Of a DNA stretch of 64,000 bases, positions 59,841 through 64,000 are shown piece by piece. Numbering within the stretch: position 1 is the stretch's first letter; each line of letters opens with the position of its first letter. The translations under genes were made by a program, and so were the position numbers. This DNA comes from UBA12481 sp012523435 (GTDB lineage Bacteria; Bacteroidota; Bacteroidia; Bacteroidales; UBA12481), in NCBI GenBank assembly GCA_028686135.1, contig JAQUCP010000001.1:248001-312000 (forward strand), written 5' to 3'. A model generated the notes under the pieces. The model saw nothing but the letters and a program-made list of their open reading frames with translations. It had not been told where the DNA came from and made no database searches.

Positions 59841-61001
59841 TCAGAAGAGCTCGCGCAGCTCTCTGGTATTGAATCGACTGGCTTTCAATGTATTAGAAAG
59901 AATAATAATCGTTCGCTTTTCACTCAGTTCCCGGATAAAATAGGTTCGGAAGCCTTTCCACCATCCGGTATGGTACACAACCGGGTTAAGCTCATCAGAC
60001 ACATCCAATCGCCAGCCAAGGCCATAATTATCATTAGGTCGGAGGTCCTTATGCTGGGGCTCGAAAGCTTTTTTGAGGGTTTCTTGGCTGACCAGTTTAT
60101 CGGTATAGAGGGCTTGATCGAGTTTCAGCAGGTCGAAGGCGGAGGCATAGACTCCCTTATCGCCCACGACGCCATTGAGAAAATTATTTTCGGCCACCAA
60201 TCTAGAGGAGACATAACCCAGCACCGGGTTATCGTTTGATGGTTGAGCGGCCTTATTATAGATCATGGCATTTTTCATCTGTAGCGGCTCGAAGATGCGC
60301 TTTTTCACGAATGTTTCGAATGGCATTTCCGAGACTCGTTCAACGATTGATGCTAAAAGGGCATAATTCGTATTGGAATAATTATATCGTCGGTCGGGCA
60401 GATAGTATCGTTTAGGAGAATGGCGGATCATCAGGTGGATCATCTCCTCATTTGAGACAGCGCCCTCTTTATCAGTCCAGTAATCCTCGCAGAAGTACAT
60501 ATAGTTTGGCAATCCGCTCCGATGGGAGAGCAGGTGTCGGATGGTTATACCTTCATAGGGCAATCCGGGTAGATACCGGGTAATGGTATCATCAACAGAT
60601 AGTTTCTTTTCCTCTTCCAGGATCAGGACAGCCAAAGCTGTTATTGGCTTTGACACGGAGGCGAGCTGGAAGGATGATTCCAGCGACAGGGAATCTTTTT
60701 GTTGGAGGTTGCAGTAACCGTAAGCTTTAGCGAAGACGATTTCGCCATTTTCGGCGAAGAGGACGGTGCCATTGAATCCGGCGCGATTCATTCGCTCGAA
60801 ATAGGTGCTGAGATTATCGGTGATTTCGGCTCTTTCGGGCGTTAGTTCAGCATAAATTGGGAAATTAGCGAAGTAAGGATCGTCGGGTTCTGCCTGGCCG
60901 CCGCTGCTTTGGTAACGCACACAGGCTGGCGGGGCGAGAAGTGCTGCCAGGAGGATAAAGGCGACTGTACGAAGAATAGGTTTAATAGAGGAAAGTGTCA
61001 T
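59841..61001 (-). CDS. Beta-lactamase-family serine hydrolase (lipoprotein)
   Basis: Penicillin-binding-protein-like hydrolase of 386 residues. The N-terminus is a signal with a weak lipobox (LLAPPAC). The catalytic SxxK is in SFQLASVSKPITALAV, the Y-x-N is YSNTNYALLASIVERV, and HTGWWKG takes the place of the KTG box. It probably acts as an esterase or D,D-peptidase in the periplasm rather than as an antibiotic-resistance enzyme. The start at 61001 gives the best signal peptide and overlaps the end of hflX by 20 bases; an ATG at 61040 would need a larger overlap. It is co-transcribed with hflX. Confidence 0.88.
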   Translation of the reverse strand: MTLSSIKPILRTVAFILLAALLAPPACVRYQSSGGQAEPDDPYFANFPIYAELTPERAEITDNLSTYFERMNRAGFNGTVLFAENGEIVFAKAYGYCNLQQKDSLSLESSFQLASVSKPITALAVLILEEEKKLSVDDTITRYLPGLPYEGITIRHLLSHRSGLPNYMYFCEDYWTDKEGAVSNEEMIHLMIRHSPKRYYLPDRRYNYSNTNYALLASIVERVSEMPFETFVKKRIFEPLQMKNAMIYNKAAQPSNDNPVLGYVSSRLVAENNFLNGVVGDKGVYASAFDLLKLDQALYTDKLVSQETLKKAFEPQHKDLRPNDNYGLGWRLDVSDELNPVVYHTGWWKGFRTYFIRELSEKRTIIILSNTLKASRFNTRELRELF

Positions 61002-62181
61002 ATGGGTATCGTGCGGCATGAATCTCCCTGACTTTGTCATAAAGTAACTGTTTTAACTGCTCCAGATTAGTTTTTTGTTTTGCGGAGATAAAAATACAAG
61101 GATTATTGTTTTTTGCCATCCAGGAGTTCATCAAATCCTCCAGGCTAAAATTTTCGCGGCGGATCGGAGTGAGGTCGTCGGGATCTTTTTCCTCGTAGGT
61201 AAAAGCATCTATCTTATTGAATATAAGAATAGTGGGTTTATCTCCTGAACCCAGCTCGACCAAAGTTTGTTCGACCACACTGATTTGTTCTTCGAATCCT
61301 GGGTGAGAAATATCGACTACATGGAGGAGGATATCGGATTCTCTCACTTCGTCAAGAGTACTTTTGAAAGATTCGACGAGGTGGTGTGGCAGTTTGCGGA
61401 TAAAACCCACGGTATCGCTGAGCAGGAATGGAAGGTTTTCGATGACCACTTTACGGGTGGTGGTATCGAGGGTTGCGAAGAGTTTATTTTCGGCGAAGAC
61501 TTCGGATTTACTAACGAGGTTCATCAGGGTAGATTTTCCCACGTTGGTGTAACCTACCAGGGCGACTCTGACCAGTTTCCCGCGGTTTTTCCGCTGGGTT
61601 GCCATTTGGAGGTCGATTTTCTTGAGTTCTTCGCGAAGGCGGGCGATTCGTTCGCGGATGATACGGCGGTCGGTTTCGATTTCGCGTTCACCGGGACCGC
61701 GCATTCCGATTCCTCCTCGTTGCCGTTCAAGGTGTGTCCACATTCCCGCCAGGCGGGGCAGGATATAGAGGTATTGAGCCAGCTCCACCTGGACTTTTGC
61801 ATAGGCTGTCTGGGCACGGCTAGCGAAGATATCGAGGATAAGGTTGGTCCGGTCGAGCACTTTTATTTTGAAGAATCCCTCGATATTTCGGAGCTGGGTA
61901 GGGGTCAGGTCGTCGTCGAAGATGATCAGATCGATCGCATGATCTTCGATATAGGTCATGATTTCCTCCATCTTCCCTTTACCGATGAGGGTTGCCGGGT
62001 TTGGATCCTCCATTCGTTGGATGAAGCGGGTGAGGATCGTAGCGCCGGCGGTATTAGCGAGGAACTCCAGTTCATCGAGGTAATCGGTAACCGTTCTGAT
62101 GTCTTGGTTTTTCCGGACCACTCCAATCAGGAGTGCTCGTTCGCCCCGTGAAAGTTCTTTGTCGATCAATCCAGCTGTCAT
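60982..62181 (-). CDS. hflX: Ribosome-associated GTPase HflX
   Basis: Cytoplasmic GTPase of 399 residues. The N-terminal HflX domain includes TILTRFIQRMEDPNPATLIGKGKMEEI and the LERQRGGIGMRGPGERE linker, diagnostic for HflX. The G domain has G1 GYTNVGKST, G3 DTVGFIRKLPHHLVESF and G4 NKID. It splits stalled ribosomes and is stress-linked in other bacteria. Its 3' end overlaps the serine hydrolase gene. A terminator at 62209-62238 separates it from the TonB gene upstream, so it should have its own promoter between 62182 and 62208; no exact box was found. Confidence 0.96.
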   Translation of the reverse strand: MTAGLIDKELSRGERALLIGVVRKNQDIRTVTDYLDELEFLANTAGATILTRFIQRMEDPNPATLIGKGKMEEIMTYIEDHAIDLIIFDDDLTPTQLRNIEGFFKIKVLDRTNLILDIFASRAQTAYAKVQVELAQYLYILPRLAGMWTHLERQRGGIGMRGPGEREIETDRRIIRERIARLREELKKIDLQMATQRKNRGKLVRVALVGYTNVGKSTLMNLVSKSEVFAENKLFATLDTTTRKVVIENLPFLLSDTVGFIRKLPHHLVESFKSTLDEVRESDILLHVVDISHPGFEEQISVVEQTLVELGSGDKPTILIFNKIDAFTYEEKDPDDLTPIRRENFSLEDLMNSWMAKNNNPCIFISAKQKTNLEQLKQLLYDKVREIHAARYPYDTFLY

Positions 62182-62208
62182 ATATCTATTACCCTGTAAA
62201 TCAGATAT

Positions 62209-62238
62209 TAAAAAAGGCTGCCTTTAGGAGCAGCCTTT
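62209..62238 (-). terminator. Rho-independent terminator of the TonB gene
   Basis: On the minus strand AAAGGCTGC and GCAGCCTTT form a perfect 9-bp stem with an 8-base loop, followed by a run of T residues (TTTTTT). It lies 20 bases after the TonB stop and ends that transcript before hflX. A-rich sequence on the other side could let it work in both directions. Confidence 0.8.
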
Positions 62239-62257
62239 CCCTTTATGAATGAACTAC

Positions 62258-62947
62258 TTAATTGAGAATGAATCGAATTGGGATAGAGAAAGATACGTTA
62301 ACCGGTTTCCCGCGTTGTTTACCTGGTTCCCATTTAGGGGCAGCTTTCAGGGCCCGGATTACTTCTTCATCCAGAGATGGGTCAACGGAACGGAGAATAC
62401 TGATATTGGTAAGTTCTCCACGGCGGTTGATTACGAAGCTGACATAGACGATACCACTGATCCCGTTTTCCAGGGCGAGTTGTGGGTATGTCACGTTCTT
62501 TTGGATGTAAGCACGGAAAGCTTCGATTCCTTCTCCCTGGAACTGCGGCATGGTCTCTACGATATAGAAAACCTCCACATCTTCCTCCTCTTCTTCCTTA
62601 TTTCCGATGACGTCAGCGATTTGAATAGCGTCATCTTGGTTAGCGTCGAAAGATTCAAAGTCAAGCTCATCGGTCAGCTCAATATCATCTTCCACGATAT
62701 TCAGGTCAATGATGACGGTTTTTGGTTTTGGAGGATCCTGTGGTTTTTGGAGCTCCTGACGGGTGATCGGGATAATCTCCTCTTCACCTTGTACATCACG
62801 GATAGCCTGAATATTTGCCGTTCTCAAATCCTCTTTAGTGTATTCGAAGGCGGCCAGCGTTAGGGCTAATGCAATGACCAGCCCGATCTCGATGAAGAGT
62901 CCTTTCTTCGTCTCAAGGTTTGCCCGATCTGTTTTCTTTGGTACCAT
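62258..62947 (-). CDS. tonB: Energy transducer TonB
   Basis: Inner-membrane protein of 229 residues that passes proton-motive energy to outer-membrane TonB-dependent receptors. After a cytoplasmic KKTDRANLETKKGLF stretch there is one membrane helix (about 17-37), a Pro/acidic periplasmic region (QELQKPQDPPKPK, then acidic repeats), and the C-terminal TonB domain (about 140-229: YPQLALENGISGIVYVSFVINRRGELTN, then APKWEPGKQRGKPVNV). No ExbB/ExbD genes adjoin it. The ATG at 62947 is used because the promoter at 62969-62999 excludes the longer in-frame start at 62998. Confidence 0.92.
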   Translation of the reverse strand: MVPKKTDRANLETKKGLFIEIGLVIALALTLAAFEYTKEDLRTANIQAIRDVQGEEEIIPITRQELQKPQDPPKPKTVIIDLNIVEDDIELTDELDFESFDANQDDAIQIADVIGNKEEEEEDVEVFYIVETMPQFQGEGIEAFRAYIQKNVTYPQLALENGISGIVYVSFVINRRGELTNISILRSVDPSLDEEVIRALKAAPKWEPGKQRGKPVNVSFSIPIRFILN

Positions 62948-63196
62948 CAGAATAAATTTTTGAGGTGATAAAAGTATGAATTCTCCAAACAATATCAAAG
63001 GTATTCCGGCATCACTTTTTCAGGGATTATTCTGTACCCTGAGTTGTAGCCCTATGACCTTCAACTACATAGTTTTACGTTGGGATTAGATGGTTTGTTG
63101 TGCTGACAACCAGCTAGTTTGACACGGTTATGAAAAAATTCTACCCGGTGTCATCGGGATGAAACAAAAAAACATCTATTTTAGCAGTCCGATTTT
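62948..63196. other. Intergenic region between tonB and tRNA-Ala
   Basis: About 250 bases without a gene, the longest gap in the window. The left part holds the TonB promoter. The rest is AT-rich with a weak CAGGG/CCCTG inverted repeat at 63021-63041 and a small CCCG/CGGG repeat near 63145-63160. TATTTTAG at about 63177 is the only hint of a -7 box for the tRNA. Nothing else is recognisable. Confidence 0.5.
62969..62999 (-). promoter_or_regulatory. Promoter of the TonB gene
   Basis: On the minus strand TTTG (62996-62999) and TACTTTTA (62969-62976, one mismatch to TAnnTTTG) are separated by exactly 19 bases. The ATG at 62947 follows 21 bases later. The promoter overlaps the coding start of the longer in-frame ORF and so decides for the shorter protein. 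Confidence 0.6.
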
Positions 63197-63270
63197 GGGG
63201 GCGTAGCTCAGTTGGCTAGAGCGTTTGACTGGCAGTCAAGAGGTCGACGGTTCGATTCCGTTCGTCTCCA
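63197..63270 (+). tRNA. tRNA-Ala (anticodon GGC)
   Basis: 74-base tRNA with a full cloverleaf. The acceptor arm GGGGGCG/CGTCTCC contains the G3-U70 pair that marks alanine tRNAs, the anticodon stem TTTGA/TCAAG encloses CTGGCAG with anticodon GGC at 63231-63233, and the T arm is GACGG/CCGTT with loop TTCGATT. Discriminator A is at 63270, no CCA encoded. The FISUMP gene is convergent with it, 19 bases on. Confidence 0.97.
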
Positions 63271-63289
63271 CGGTGAAAATCAGCCTATT

Positions 63290-64000
63290 TTACTCATCTC
63301 TGAGGCAGCGAACGGAGAAGCCTCCCTTGAATGCACCGTTCATCCGATCCACCATTGATCCACCGTAAAAGATGCTACGCAGCAAGCCGTAAGAGCCATT
63401 AGCCTCGGTTGACGACCAGAAGTAGGCATAATCAGTCAAACCAGCAAACTCATTATATTGACTCCGGTAACCACCAGGCAGGGCACTGAAACCACTACTG
63501 TTATTTGTAGTCCGTGCATTCCCCGGAGCACCCTCAAAATCGGAGCTGGTCCATTCGGAGGTTGAAGCCATCGACTTGGCAATATCGGATCCGTCTCCCT
63601 CAAATCCATATCCATTTTCCTCAAGATAATCGGTTAAAACTGACCATTCCAGATCACTCGGCAAATGCCAGCCCGCCGGGCAAGCCGATAAAGCAGCCTC
63701 CCGGTTATAAAGTACACCGTAGGTGGCATAATTTGGCAACGCCTTAGCATCATCTACACTAGTACCCTCATAATCATAGACATAATAGTGCTTCTCCGAG
63801 TCTGCACCAACATCAGCCGGACTGACTGCCGGGAGGTAAGCCAAGTTCTCCGCCATCCAGAGCTGCGAACCAATCTTGACTGTCTGGTAAATATTCCCAT
63901 CACGCTCATCCTTGAATGACTCCTCGTCAGGCAGTTCAGGATCACAGCTGCTAAGTACTAAAGCCGGCAACAGAACAAAAAACAATAACACTTTTTTCAT
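63290..64000 (-). CDS. FISUMP-domain lipoprotein
   Basis: Lipoprotein of 236 residues, lipobox VLSSC (Cys19). The whole mature part is a fibrobacter-succinogenes-major-paralogous-domain (FISUMP): DGNIYQTVKIGSQLWMAENLAY, then ACPAGWHLPSDLEWSVLTDYL, then WSSTEANGSYGLLRSIFY and GFSVRCLRDE. This domain is common in surface lipoproteins of Bacteroidota and Fibrobacteres; its function is not established. The reading frame begins with ATG at the last base of the window, so the gene looks complete, but its promoter is out of view. Confidence 0.9.
   Translation of the reverse strand: MKKVLLFFVLLPALVLSSCDPELPDEESFKDERDGNIYQTVKIGSQLWMAENLAYLPAVSPADVGADSEKHYYVYDYEGTSVDDAKALPNYATYGVLYNREAALSACPAGWHLPSDLEWSVLTDYLEENGYGFEGDGSDIAKSMASTSEWTSSDFEGAPGNARTTNNSSGFSALPGGYRSQYNEFAGLTDYAYFWSSTEANGSYGLLRSIFYGGSMVDRMNGAFKGGFSVRCLRDE

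Noticed and set aside
61267..62151. Long open frame on the plus strand antisense to hflX
   Set aside because: It has no family match and lies fully inside hflX; it is a composition artefact.
63021..63041. CAGGG/CCCTG inverted repeat before tRNA-Ala
   Set aside because: Five-base stem with a long loop and no T tract; not a convincing terminator or RNA.

Overview
The window is a chromosomal stretch of a member of the Bacteroidota, most likely class Bacteroidia; no genus can be named from it. The evidence is TlpA-type thioredoxin lipoproteins, GH97/GH29/GH3 enzymes, FISUMP and lamin-tail proteins, and repeated intergenic copies of the Bacteroidota -7 promoter element TAnnTTTG with little sign of Shine-Dalgarno sites. 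Genes are tightly packed and no gene-free gap exceeds about 250 bases. I see no rRNA, CRISPR array, insertion sequence, integrase or phage gene.

Layout: (1) 1-1449, a sulfatase cut by the window edge. (2) 1493-7813, a carotenoid cluster of two divergent arms: crtD-cruF-acyltransferase-glycosyltransferase leftwards and crtI-crtB rightwards. It should make phytoene, desaturate it, hydrate the psi end, introduce a 3,4 double bond, then glycosylate and acylate the hydroxyl. No cyclase, ketolase or GGPP synthase is present here. (3) 7816-22221, a CPA2 antiporter, a GH106-like lipoprotein, a DUF486 protein, a GH97 enzyme, an S15-type hydrolase, and a lipid/housekeeping run (acyltransferase, patatin, CutC, SIMPL, M3 peptidase, DUF2185). 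(4) 22362-24015, a DUF47-PiT phosphate pair behind a Pho-box-like direct repeat, convergent with a Pif1-like helicase. (5) 26093-40141, a glycan-oriented region: GH29 fucosidase, carboxylesterase, sugar-1-kinase-like protein, sialate O-acetylesterase-like protein, GH3/beta-lactamase fusion, HEAT-cyclophilin and two TlpA-like lipoproteins. No SusC/SusD pair is present. (6) 40181-47918, an unusual membrane/THEP1-NTPase fusion, NhaA, a HAD phosphatase, a surface 5'-nucleotidase-like enzyme, a methyltransferase and a HEAT-like protein. (7) 48058-62947, mostly housekeeping: tRNA-Glu, rpsT, radC, a deacetylase-like/FemAB-like pair, upp, folK, sppA, lpxK, purine nucleoside phosphorylase, LOG protein, lamin-tail protein, asd, serine hydrolase, hflX and TonB. 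(8) tRNA-Ala(GGC) and a FISUMP lipoprotein at the right edge.

The most unusual items are the fused membrane/THEP1 protein (40181-41848), the compact acylated-glycosyl-carotenoid gene set without a cyclase, and the 11-bp-period TTAACAT repeat in front of the phosphate transport pair. All functional calls come from reading motifs; no database search was run.
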